Shown one piece after another: positions 12,081 through 23,081 of a stretch of 64,000 bases of DNA. Both the position numbers and the translations under genes were made by a program. This DNA is from Cloeon dipterum. Its lineage: Eukaryota > Arthropoda > Insecta > Ephemeroptera > Baetidae. Under the pieces are notes generated by a model, which saw nothing but the letters and a program-made list of their open reading frames with translations, had not been told where the DNA came from and ran no database searches. Positions within the stretch are counted from its first letter, which is position 1; every line of letters starts with the position of its first letter. The DNA lies in NCBI RefSeq assembly GCF_949628265.1, contig NC_088789.1, positions 30,497,883 through 30,561,882 of the forward strand. The letters run 5' to 3'.

Positions 12081-12165
12081 TCGGGCAGACGTTGAAATGG
12101 AGGAAGATTCTGCACAGTGGCTCGTCGTCGTCAGGTGGAGCAGCTGATCTGGAGGCATATATACT

Positions 12166-12333
12166 ATGTATTCGGAGCGGCTGCCCCCAGAGGTGGGCCT
12201 CATGCTGGCCGCCTTCCCGGCCGCCCTGCTGCGTCGGCCGCCAACCTCCAGCTCCCTCCACGCCGCCGCCTTGTCCGCCTCCGCCGCCCCCGACGACTCG
12301 CTCCTTCTTGACGCGCCACAACACTCTTTCTAG
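12166..12333 (+). other. GC-rich island with a 55-aa open frame (possible exon)
   Basis: Bases 12060-12335 are far richer in G and C than the surroundings. From an ATG at 12166 a 55-codon frame runs to TAG at 12331, low in complexity (Ala, Pro, Ser, Leu), and a good splice-donor-like sequence (GGTATGTAAGT) follows at once. It could be a first exon or promoter-proximal UTR of an unrecognised gene, or just a GC-rich patch. No homology recognised. The opposite strand is also open but glycine-rich and repetitive. Confidence 0.2.
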
Positions 12334-12639
12334 AGGTATGTAAGTTTTATTAATTTCGTTTTAAATTGAGACCGCATCTGAAGGGGTTTAAAATTTTAAT
12401 CATCAAACCACGCAATTATTTAAATTTATTGCTTGGAGAAAAAGAGGAATAATAATTATGGTTTGCAACCAGCGCTTTAAAACTTCTCGGTGGCGCAGTT
12501 TCTACTTAGAAATGTAAAAAAATAATCTTGATTGGAGAATGCAGAATCTGCAACTAACACCGCAACAAACGAGATGAATTTCCTTTTCTTTCGCTAAACG
12601 TTCCTGAGTCAGATGTTGGTAGAAAAACATTTGCACTTT

Positions 12640-13035
12640 TTGCAGCCGGCTTCTTTTTTAGCTTCCCGCGCGACAAGTTGGCTTCTTTTCCTATTTAATT
12701 CTCATTTAGTTGACAGTGGGTTGCGCACTTGACACTAAATATAGGGTGGCATATAAAAAATGCTACTGACCAGTGAAACGTGACCAAGGCGTTTTCAGGG
12801 TACAGCAGGGCATCGACCTGACCTTATTAAAACGAATAAAATAGGGTGATTTCGAATGAGTTTATGATTTTCAAAAAAATTCGCCGCATTCCATACAAAA
12901 TAATACATTTTTTATTTTGTTGTACTTGTAATCGCCACCTCCAGGGTGATTTGAGGGTCGCGGGCATCGACCTGCCCTGCTCGAATCGTTTTATGTTTGA
13001 AATTCACACATTCTGGCTGACAATGAGTCCTCCGG
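12640..13035. repeat. Duplicated spacer block, copy 2 (pairs with 8130-8545)
   Basis: Counterpart of the block downstream of copy C. Flanking similarity continues on the right (TATCGCGATTGC-TCGCG at 13217 against 9127, and the region around 14220-14340 against 9350-9480) and on the left (CATCAAACCACGCAATT at 12401 against 8053). This copy lacks the 423-bp foldback element. The remaining DNA to 14395 shows no gene. Confidence 0.75.
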
Positions 13036-14395
13036 ATTTCTATCGCTTACAAAAATTAATATAGAATTTTGAAGAGTTAAAATTTCGATAAATGTTGCAA
13101 TTTTAATGTTTAACAGGGAATACGTTGTAGCGGGCACTTATAGAAAATCTATTTCTTATCAGAATAATAGGACTTCAGCGTGTTTGAGGCCGAAATCACT
13201 GCTTGGGATCGTGCCTTGTTTTTTTTATCGCGATTGCGTCGCGCGCGGCAGAAAGAGGCCGAGAGCGGAGACTCTCGCGGCGAAATTAACGCGTTGATAA
13301 AAGCGTCTCGTCGCTCTGCTGCTCGGCCGACGAAAAACTTACAATTAGCCCTCTCTTTTCATTCATCCTCCCAGTGAGTTGGACCGTTTGTGGCAATTCT
13401 TGGGCGGCACCCTTCATGCCAGGGACATGGACGAGGGTTTTGTTTTCTGCTGCGGCCGAAGGGACGGGGGGCCTTAAAATTAACGGTGCACACCACGTCC
13501 TGCCTTTTAAAAATAATAAAAAATTATTATTTGCTTTAAACTTACTTTACCACATGATGGATCTGGCAAGTCGATTTCGTCTGTGTTTAAGTATATCATG
13601 CATTAAAAGGCGTAAAAAGCGACGAAGTTATGCCTCTCAATTGTTTGCTTGCTAAAGATAATTGCGATAAGCGATAAGAATTTTTAATTTATCTATAGTT
13701 TTGCTCTCTTTCCTCACCTTAGAAAAAGGGACAAAATAGCTTAATTGTTTATTAATTTTTAAATTTAGTTCGTGCCCTTTAGTAAAGGAAATTTCCCAAG
13801 CGACAAAGAATCTTCATCGTAAGAATCTCTCTGAATAAAAGTTGATCGATTTGCTCAGAAAGTGGCGCAATTCTGAAACGTCTCCTTGATGGGCAGCTTT
13901 TTTGTGCGAGAAATGTAATGAAGTTTTGATTGGAAAGGAGAGAAATCCATCAATCAAATCATCAAACAAAACTGCCATGTAAAGATAAGCACGACGGCAT
14001 CCGATAAGACGGAAATCGCGCGTGACAACGAGATGTTAGTGTTTCAATTCTTGGGGTGATGTCATCTTCCAAAGTCCGCAAAGAAGCGATGATAATTAAG
14101 ATAATAAGGGATTGGGTTGAAATCGATCTGAATTATTTTTATGATGATCAAATTTAAAACGTGATATTTAACAAAGCGAGCAATTTTTCTTCACAAAATT
14201 ACACAATTTTAACTAATAATTAAAGAATTTGCTGATAATTTTGGTGAAATTTAAACTCGCGAAGGCGTAGACAAGATAAGAACAAAGAAGGTGCCTAACA
14301 GAGTGAACACGTATCCTAATTTATAGAAATTATTATTTATTGTTGATGAAAGGAAAAAAATTTAAAAACACACTCTCCTGCTCTCAGCCTATTTA

Positions 14396-16739
14396 TCATT
14401 TTTTACACACTCCGTGCTGCGCAGCACGAAGTGAGAACTCTCTCATGACATCATCCTTCAATAGCCTGAAGCCATCACTGTTCACAACAGCAGTCATGTG
14501 CTCCATGCAGAAATTAAAAACAAACTCCTCAAGTTCCTAAAAAGCAAACAGAGTTCCGGTCAGAAAATTTATTATGAAAAGTAATTAAATGTACCTCGGC
14601 AGCAAGTTGAATCGCTTTGTCGTAAATCGATGCAGCGTTTTCCACAGTCACGCCTCTTTTGATAATTTTCAAACACTCCTTTTGCAGATCAATCATATGA
14701 TAGAAGTGGGCCAGTGCGAAAAGCTCTTTGTAAAATGAAATATTCAAAAACAGAATCGACAGCAATTAAAGTAGTTTACCTAGAGCCAAATCTGGCTGCA
14801 AATCAACCTCGTTGGTGTAGAAATATTTCAAGAAGGCGAAAAAAGCGTCGTAACTGTGATGCTTGATGATTTGCTCCCTTTTAAAAATGAATTTTATTCA
14901 ATTCACAATATAAAATAATTACCTTTCGTGGCTCTCCTTCCAATCGCCCAGGAACATCGTCTCGAAAAGGGCGCATTGCATTATCAGAATTGCTTTGTGC
15001 GCGTGGATTTTCTTCCCCTCGACAACGAAAACAACGTCAGCTGTGTCCTAACCGCGACGTTTTATTATTGAAATATATTTTTGTATTATTCCTTACGGCG
15101 CGGTTAAAAGATTTCTTGAGCCATTCCGGCAATTTGGTTTCAGTGTTCTTTTCTTCAATCGTCTCGTCAAGTTTTGGACGCAATGCTCGGAATGTCATGG
15201 CCTGATATGGGATTTTCGCAAAAACTTCATCCAGAGATGTGATTGAGGTTAGTTCCGGGCTCAAAATTTCTTGGTCTTAAAATGGAACTTGTGATTTTTT
15301 ATTCATTATTTGTAATGATATAACTCGAACCATAGAAGATACCCCAAATGTACACTTCATCTGTTTCTGTGACCGCAGCACAAACACAGCTTTTGAAATG
15401 AGCAGCCACGTCTCTTATCCTTTATTTATTATTGAGATCCTTATATTTCCTTTTAATTTTCATCTGACCTGCCACAATTTCCAGATATCAAAGTTGGTTG
15501 GTGTGAACTTTCTTTAGTTCCATTTCCAAGCTGGCGAAATTCATTCCATCCCCAAGAATAGACCTTTCCATCGCTAGACAAAGCCAGTGCGTGATTTTGG
15601 CCACAAATAATTCTTTTAATCGTGATGCCTTCCAAGCCGGGCACTTTGCGAGGAATGTTTTGCTCCTTCACGTCTGCACTTTTGCCCAAAATGCCATCTT
15701 CATTTTTCCCCCAAGCAAGTACCTTTAATGATCCAATAATTGTTTACTCGTTAGAGAATTAATATATCAATATATAACATTTTGTAAAAATAGCAGCCGC
15801 TTTAAAAATGGTTATTCTTTCGAAAAAGATACGAAATAGATATGAAATTCACCTCTCCTGAGTCTAGGAGCGCTACAGAAGATAAAAAGAGACAAGCAAT
15901 GGCTGTCCCAACTCTGCCAGCCGCTGGAAAGTCCAATTTTACCGGAAGAGATTGGTCTTCATTGTGTCCAAGGCCCAACTGCCCGTTCTTATTCCAACCA
16001 AAGGCGAAGACCTTTGAAGTTTAATCTATTTAGAAATCCTGGATTTATTTAATTTTTTGAACCTCTCTATCTGAAGTTAAAGCCAGAGTATGGGCAGAGC
16101 TGCAGGCTACTTGCACTACCCTTTTTGTTCCCAAAATTCCTTTTATTTTGGTTGGGATCAAGGTGTTTTCTTTCGTACCCAGTCCTAGCTGGCCGTGAAA
16201 ATTTCTTCCCCAGGCGAAAACTGAGCCGGAGGCAGAGAGCGCAAAAAACGTATGGTTGGAGAATTGCAAACCTAAGAATTCCGTATTATTTGGGAGTCGC
16301 ATCAATAATATTCCTTAAGCTGCACCTTGAATATTTTGGCCGCACAATTGTTCAATTTTTGTGTGCTCCGTGCGTGATTTCATGTCGCCAGTACCCAGAA
16401 ATCCTTCTTCGTTTATGCCAAAGCCGAAAACTTCGTCATCTTTCGTCACGTAAATTGCGCTGCCTCCTTCAAATGTTAGATAGCATAGATTAAAGGATGT
16501 GCGTAGGAAACTGGGGAATTTTTATCAAAGCAGCGGGAAACGGAAACTAAACGATAGTAAAATGCAACAGCAATGCAACATAAAAATATTAATTTTCCCT
16601 ATAAAATAAGGCAATTTGAAGCGAATTAAAAATTTATTAAAATTAAAAGCTTACTAAGTACGACCGCAAGCCTGATATTCTGCTTCAGTTCGATGCTCAG
16701 CTCCTGAAATATTTCCCACTCGTCCAAATTGTCCAACAT
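14396..16739 (-). CDS. RCC1 and BTB domain protein, copy D (RCBTB1/2-like)
   Basis: Exons join in frame to 536 aa: 16655-16739, 16326-16466, 16063-16271, 15853-16011, 15469-15722, 15331-15419, 15097-15275, 14923-15047, 14780-14877, 14595-14725, 14396-14536. Six RCC1 units, then BTB and BACK; the end reads LRAAQHGVCKK. Intron 6 uses a GTTCGAG donor, less usual than the GTAAGA of the other copies. In the fifth unit GQLGNG is preceded by Arg instead of the conserved Gly (FRQLGNG), which could disturb that turn. Same orientation and exon phases as A, B and E. Start is the ATG conserved at the head of exon 1. Confidence 0.85.
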
Positions 16740-17853
16740 GGCTGGAGCAGCAAACTCCGCGCCTAATCAAGTGATCTTGTGCACTGCTTCGAAGAGATTC
16801 TGGCAGAAATGAGGCACTCGATTTTTTGTTTTTTTATCTCCCTTGGCAACGATGCATGCTTATCAATGAGCCGGTCGGCGTCTGTCTGCCCAACTGTCGC
16901 AATCGAATCTTAATCTTTTATTATCATAAAACACGCCACCTTGATAAGCAGGAGGAAAAAAGAGTCTTTAATTTGAAGGAAAAGTGAGCTGGTGACCGGA
17001 GTAAAAGTGCTTTGAAATTTATAATAATTTAAAATCCATTGTATTTGTTCCTTCCAATTTTGGAAAATCGCCACCCGCCATGACTGACACACGAGCTTGA
17101 ATAACTACTTTAATTCTTTTGGAGAACATAAGAGAATTCTTAGTATCATGCCTGGTGATTATAAGTGCTTTAGGATCTTTATAAAATAGCATTTTTAGGA
17201 TTGCTGTTCCACCAATTATTAGAATCGACCATGAATACTCGCGTCTCATTAGCAGCACTCCATTTATATATTCAGGCAAGCAGTGTTATTTGTGCGACAG
17301 AGGCAAAGCGAGCGATAAACGCTCTGCTGCCAATGCCAATTAATCCGACCATCAATCAATATGTTTTAAGTCAATTATTAATGGTCACACGTCACTGTTC
17401 AAAGAAAGCACAGAACCGATGATAAGATAAGGGAATAGGCGTGAAATAAGTGTAAATTACAATTATTTGTTTAAGGAAAATTGAATTTCGAATTATAATA
17501 ACAAAAAAAATTGAGCAATTATACTTCTCATAATTAAACAATTTGCGGTGCTAATTTTGTGATATTGTTACTCTGTGGTGTTGTTCGCGGAGGCGCATTT
17601 TTGATAAGAACTAGTTTTGAGCAAGGAGCCGCCTGGCAGAGATAACACACGTTGAAATTAATACGAATTTATTTATCTGATGTTTATACTCAATCATAAA
17701 ATACTATTATACAATACATAATATAACTTTTCAAGGGTATTAAAAAGTAAGAAAGGGCACCACTCCTGACATTCAACACGTTAGGACGTTACTCGTTAGG
17801 AAAGAAATTAGACACAGAAAACGCTTCTCTCAATAGAGGCAGGCGCCCACTGA
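16740..17853. other. Spacer between copies D and E
   Basis: About 1.1 kb. The stretch 17330-17600 matches 21100-21340 (AATCCGACCATCAATCAAT, GATGATAAGATAAGGGAATAG and others), showing that the upstream flank was duplicated together with the gene. AT-rich, no open gene, no RNA gene seen. Confidence 0.55.
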
Positions 17854-20318
17854 TCATTTTGTAAACGCATCTTGCTGAGCAGCGCGAAGAACGAAATCTC
17901 TCACGACATTATCCTTCAAGAGCTTGAAGCCATCGCTCTTCACAACAGCATTTGTATGCTTCATACAGAAGTTGAAAACAAACTCCTCAAGTTCCTAAAG
18001 AGAAATGAGCGTCCAGACCAGAAAATTTTATTTCAAAAAGTAAATACGAACCTCTGCAGCAAGTTGAATCGCTTTATCGTAAATCGACGCTGCATTTTCC
18101 ACTGTCAAGCCTCTTTTGATAATTTTCAGGCACTCCTTTTGAAGATCAGTCATTTGATAAAAGTGGGCCAAGGCGAAAAGCTCTTTGGAAATTATATATT
18201 CATAAACAAAATAAATAAACTCTAATTAAAGTTCATTACCTAGAGCCAACTCTGGCTGCAAATCAACCTCGTTGGTGTAGAAGTATTTCAAGAAGGCGAA
18301 AAACACATCGTAGCTGTGATGCTCGATGATTTGCTCTCTAAATTAAAGTTTAGTTTTGGTCCATACGAAAGATAAAAGATGAATTACCTTTCGTGGCTCT
18401 CTTTCCAATCGCCCTGGAACATCGTCTTGAAAACGGCGCATTGCATTATCAGAATTGCTTTGTGCGCGTGGATTTTCTTTCCCTCGACAACGAAAACAAC
18501 GTCAGCAGTGTCCTATCCGCCACGATTAATATATTTTTCATCATATCAAATGTTAAAAATTCTTTACAGCGTCATCGAAAGATTTCTTGAGCCATCCATA
18601 ACTTCTGTTGGCAGTGTTATTTTCTTCTATCGGTTTTGGAAGCAACGGTCGGAATGTCAATGGCGAAATTGGCAGTTTCGCAAACACTTCATCCAGCGTA
18701 ATGAATGAGGTGTAAGTCGGTCTCAAACTAAATTGGCCTGAAAATTGAATTCGTGATGGGAATTTTCAATTATTTAAAAAAAATTCAAACTCTTACCTTT
18801 GAAGTTACCCCATGCGTAAACTTCATCTGCTTCTGTGACCACAGCGCAAACATTGCTTACGAAATAAGCAGCCACGTCTCTTATCCTGTTCAAAAACAAT
18901 ATAAATAATGATTTGTACACAAATTTTGTCTCGTTAAAATTTCATTGATTCAAAACTGGTATTGAGATCCTTTAGCTTTCCTTTTTATTTTCATCTGACC
19001 TGCCAATATTTCCAGATATCAACGTTGGTTCGTGTGAACGTTTGTTGGTTCCGCCATTTCCAAGCAGGCCAAATTCATTCCATCCCCAAGAATAGACTTT
19101 TCCTTCGCTGGTCAAAGCCAGTGCGTGATTTTCGCCACAAATAATTCTTTTAATCGTGATGCCTTCCAAGCCGGGCACTTGGCAAGGAATGTTTTGCTCC
19201 TTCACGTCTGCACTTTTGCCCAAAATGCCATAGTCATTTTTCCCCCAAGTAAGTACCTTTAATAATCCAATAATTATTTACTCGTTTGATAATGAATATT
19301 TCAATATATAACATATGTAAAAATAGCAGCCGCTTCAAAAATGGTTATTCTTTCGAAAAAGATACGAAATAGATATGATATTCACCTCTCCTGAGTCTAG
19401 GAGCGCTACTGAAGAATAAAAGACACAAGCAATGGCTGTCACAACTCTGCCAGCCACTGGAAAATCCAATTTTACCGGAAGAGATTGGTCTTCATTGGGT
19501 CCAAGGCCCAACTGCCCGTATTTGTTACTCCCAAATGAGAAGACCTTTAAAGTTTGATCTATTTAGAAATCCTGGATTAATTTGAATTAAAATATTTTTT
19601 TAAACCTCTCTATCCGAAGTTAAAACAAGAGTATGATAATCGCTGCAGGTCACTTGCAAAACTCTTTTTGTTCCCAAAGTTCCTCCTATTTTGGCTGGGA
19701 TCAAGGTGTTTTCTTTCGTACCCAGTCCAAGCTGGCCGAAATGATTATATCCCCAGGCGAATACTGAACCGGAAGCAGAAATCGCAAAATATGTACGGTT
19801 TGAGAATTGCATCCCTTGAAGAAAAACATTCCTTATTATTTGGGAGTCACATCAATAATTAGCCATAAGCTTCACCTTGAATATTTTGTCCGCACAATTG
19901 TTCAATTTTTGTGTGCTCCGTGCGTGGTTCCCTGTCGCCAGTGCCCAGAAATTCTTGGTTTTTGCCAAAGCCGAAAACTTCGTCATCATTCGTCACGTAA
20001 ATTGCGCTTCCTCCTTCAAATGTTAGATATAGCATGGATTAAAGGATGTGCGTAGGAAACTGGGGAATTTTTCAAAGCTCTAACTTAAAAAAAGCATTGA
20101 TTTTAGCAGTGGGGAAACGGAAACTAAATGATAGTAAAATGCACCACCAACTCAAGATAAAAATATTTGTAATATCACATTAGACACTGCCATTCAAAGC
20201 CATGCAAACAAAATATAATTAAAAGTAGCTCACCAGATACAACCGCAAGCCTGATATTGCGCTTTAGCTCAATACTCAGATCCTGAAATATTTTCCACTT
20301 ATCCAAGCAGTCCGACAT
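17854..20318 (-). CDS. RCC1 and BTB domain protein, copy E (RCBTB1/2-like)
   Basis: Exons join in frame to 533 aa: 20234-20318, 19876-20013, 19606-19814, 19386-19544, 19000-19256, 18797-18885, 18568-18737, 18388-18512, 18240-18337, 18052-18182, 17854-17994. Six RCC1 units, BTB and BACK, ending LRAAQQDAFTK. The linker exon is three codons shorter than in A. The fifth unit has GLLGNGG in place of GQLGNG with an added glycine. Exon 1 uses a GTGAGC donor where the others have GTAAGC. The exon set is intact. It lies furthest upstream among the complete copies; the truncated copy F follows at 21.85 kb. Confidence 0.85.
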
Positions 20319-21849
20319 CGCGGCAGCAGCAGCAGGCTCCGCACCAAATCAAGTCCTCTTGACCACTGCTCGAAAGAAGAGCAGACACGAAATAATCGAA
20401 ATAATGAAGCATTCGATTTGGCTGTTTTATCTCTCTTGGCGCCGACGCGCGCACACTATCAACGAGCCGGTCGGCGTCTGTCTGCCTGACTGACGCAATA
20501 AAATTGTAGTCACATATAATCAAAAAACGCGCCAGCCTGATATTAACTGGAGGAAAACAAGTCTTTCTTTTGAAGGACAAGAAAGAGAATTATCAGGGCT
20601 GGTGACAACGGTTTGAATGTGCTTTAGAATCTTCATCAAAATGGCATTTTTAGGATTTTTTTCATAGGGAAACAATTGAAAAAAAAATCACATTTAGTGC
20701 CGCTTTTTATAACAAACCGCGAATTAAAAGATAGGGATGAGCAACCAACTCACCGCCGGCGCCGCTTTTTGATGTGCGTGTTGAAATAAATTTAATCGGA
20801 ACTTTTTGAATGTTTTTTGCAAAAATAAATAGCTCTATCTCTGGGAAATCCGTCTCGCTGCTTTATCATTACTTCTTATCCATGCAGCGCCAATAAGTTG
20901 TTTCAAATGGGCCGTTTTAAATAAATTTCAACTTCTTATTCGGTCAGTCTTCCGTTGTGTGTGTTCGCTAGCGCCTTTCTACTCCACTCAGCAGCATCGA
21001 TCATAAAATACCCGCGTCTTAATAATTTTTATTCAGGCAGGCAGTGTTTGGTTTGGTGCGACCGAGGCTAAACGAGCGACAAAATCGCCCTGCTTCCACT
21101 TAATCCGACCATCAATCAATTTGTTTCAAGTCAATTATTATTAGTCACACGTCACCGTTAAAATAAAAAACAGAGGCGATGATAAGATAAGGGAATAGTT
21201 GTGAAATAAGTGCAAATTACATTTATTTGTGTTAGGAAAATTTAGCTGAACAAATTAAGCAATTATTCTTTTTCATAATTAAAAAGTTTTAAAATAAAAT
21301 AACTGCATGGCGTTAATTTTAATGATATTGAAACTCTGCGGTATGTTTCACACGGAGGCGCAGTCAAGATAAGAACCAGATTAGAGAAGCCTTCTCGCAG
21401 CGAGAACACACGTCCCAATTCGTAGAAATGTGCACAAGTTGGAAAAGGTGTACAGAGACAGAGAGTGCCACCTATTGGCATAGGCACTGCAAGCTGTTTA
21501 TAATTCAAACTGTGTGCAACTTTATTGAAACCTACTCACCTCAGACTTTAGAAATCATGCAGTGATGAATACAAAATATTATTTGGTTCAGATTTCGATA
21601 TTTTATCTATTTTTCCAAAGCAGACTGAAAATTTGGTTTAATTGAATTTTAATTATCATTGCTTGAAATTTCAATTATCCCCTACGCATTTCCTCCCTTT
21701 TGACACCTGCTTACGGTGGTTAAAACTTCATTTCATTCATGGCGAGGTAGAAGATTATAAAGAAAATCGAATCCTATTTCGGGAATTAATTTGGGAGACG
21801 AATTAAAACGTTGAAATTTGTAAGAAAAATTAATATCATATGAAAAATC
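20319..21849. other. Spacer upstream of copy E
   Basis: About 1.5 kb, AT-rich. The segment 20510-20650 (TATTAACTGGAGGAAAACA and following) recurs at 22520-22630, and 21100-21340 recurs at 17330-17600. Otherwise I see nothing: no frame with family resemblance, no hairpin element. Confidence 0.5.
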
Positions 21850-21935
21850 TGAAATATTTCCCACTTATCCAAGCTGTCCGACATCGTGGCAGCAGCAGAC
21901 TCCGTGCCAAATCAAGTTCTCTTAAGCACTGTTAA
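21850..21935 (-). pseudogene. Copy F: truncated exon 1 of a sixth RCC1-BTB gene
   Basis: The minus strand encodes MSDSLDKWEIFQ, as in exon 1 of the complete copies, with the upstream flank (AGCACTGTTAA, AAGAGAACTTGATTTGG) preserved. Similarity ends abruptly at 21850, before the rest of exon 1 (the part encoding ELSDELKRNIRLAVV in A). The corresponding upstream flank resumes at 22508-22640, so about 570 bases were inserted or rearranged between. Confidence 0.75.
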
Positions 21936-22205
21936 TGTCCTGTTTCATGTTTCAGGATCCTGGGCCTCAAAAAGCGGAGCAGGGAGGGTCGTCACGTCGT
22001 CACAGTTCACGCAGTCCACATACACAGAACCGACAAGCAGGCGCAGAATAAATAACACGGCGGCTGGAAAACACAATAAAATCTTGTTGGAAATCGATCA
22101 ATTAAGTCTAAAATAATGGCTAAAAAGTGGAAATGTTGCTTTTCTGCTGAACAGTCCCTATATCGTCGACCACTTACCCCTCAGGAAGACCGAGAGCCCT
22201 TTGTT

Positions 22206-22345
22206 AGTGGCGCCAGAAATGGTGCATTTTTCTTTGACATCGGCGCCCTTATCCACCAGGTGGCGACAAACGTCAACATCCAACACCTTGGCTGCGCAAT
22301 GCCACCCTTGTTCGCTTCAATGTAGTCTAGTTTGTTCTGGAGGGA
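22206..22345 (-). pseudogene. Inverted fragment of the ankyrin gene at 27.5 kb
   Basis: Read on the minus strand it matches 27583-27735 almost base for base, from CTCCAGAACAAACTAGACT to ACCATTTCTGGCGCCACT, with a gap of about 13 bases after GGCATT and one change turning GANV into GADV. The match stops sharply at both ends. It covers ankyrin unit 1 only, and the gap puts it out of frame. It sits inside the rearranged 5' flank of copy F. Confidence 0.85.
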
Positions 22346-22507
22346 ATATTACCAGCAGCTCGCGTCTACACGCTCCTCCTGCGCTAAAACACGGCCTGAA
22401 CCTGGCCGTGACCTGGCCTGAACACAGCCGGCTGCGGAGCCCGCTATTGAACTTTTGCCTCCCTCCGTGTCTTTTTTCAAGTAAGAGGCGTGAACGCCAC
22501 GAGGGTG

Positions 22508-22640
22508 ACAGCAACACGCCACATTCATATTAACTGGAGGAAAACAATTTAAGTCTTTCTTTTGAAGTACATAAAAAAATTATCAGGGCTCGTGACAGGA
22601 TTGAATATGCTTTGGAATCTTTATAAAATAAATATGTATC
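22508..22640. repeat. Displaced 5' flank of RCC1-BTB copy F
   Basis: Matches 20515-20645, upstream of copy E: TATTAACTGGAGGAAAACA, GTCTTTCTTTTGAAG, TTATCAGGGCT-GTGACA and TTGAATATGCTTTGGAATC. Together with 21850-21935 it marks the remains of a sixth gene copy. Confidence 0.7.
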
Positions 22641-23081
22641 GATCTCTCTATATACTGGGGGCCCTTTTAAATGCTCAACCCTTAGGAAAGAGTGCGCATG
22701 CAACTTTCTGCCCTCAAACCTTTGATTTTAGTTCTCTGTTAACCTTTGCACCATTTATGCGAAACTAAAAATAGCATCGTATGATCGATTAACCTTTAAT
22801 TTTACTCTCAAGTCTCACATATACGTCCTTATCGCAAAATCTCAGCACTTCAATATAATTTCATCAGCAGACGAGCAGACTAAAAACAAATGATGCAATT
22901 TTTATCGCTTTTAGCTATTCACACAAATAAAAAAGAACCACGTATTATACTGATTTAAAAATCTCATAATGAGCTGTTATCGCTGCTCTTCAAACTTCAA
23001 AACCGATAAGCGCTTTTGCTTTAAAGAGTCGCACCTGCTCCGAATAAAGCGAGTCAGCAGTTTTTCTGTTTCAGCGGGAAC

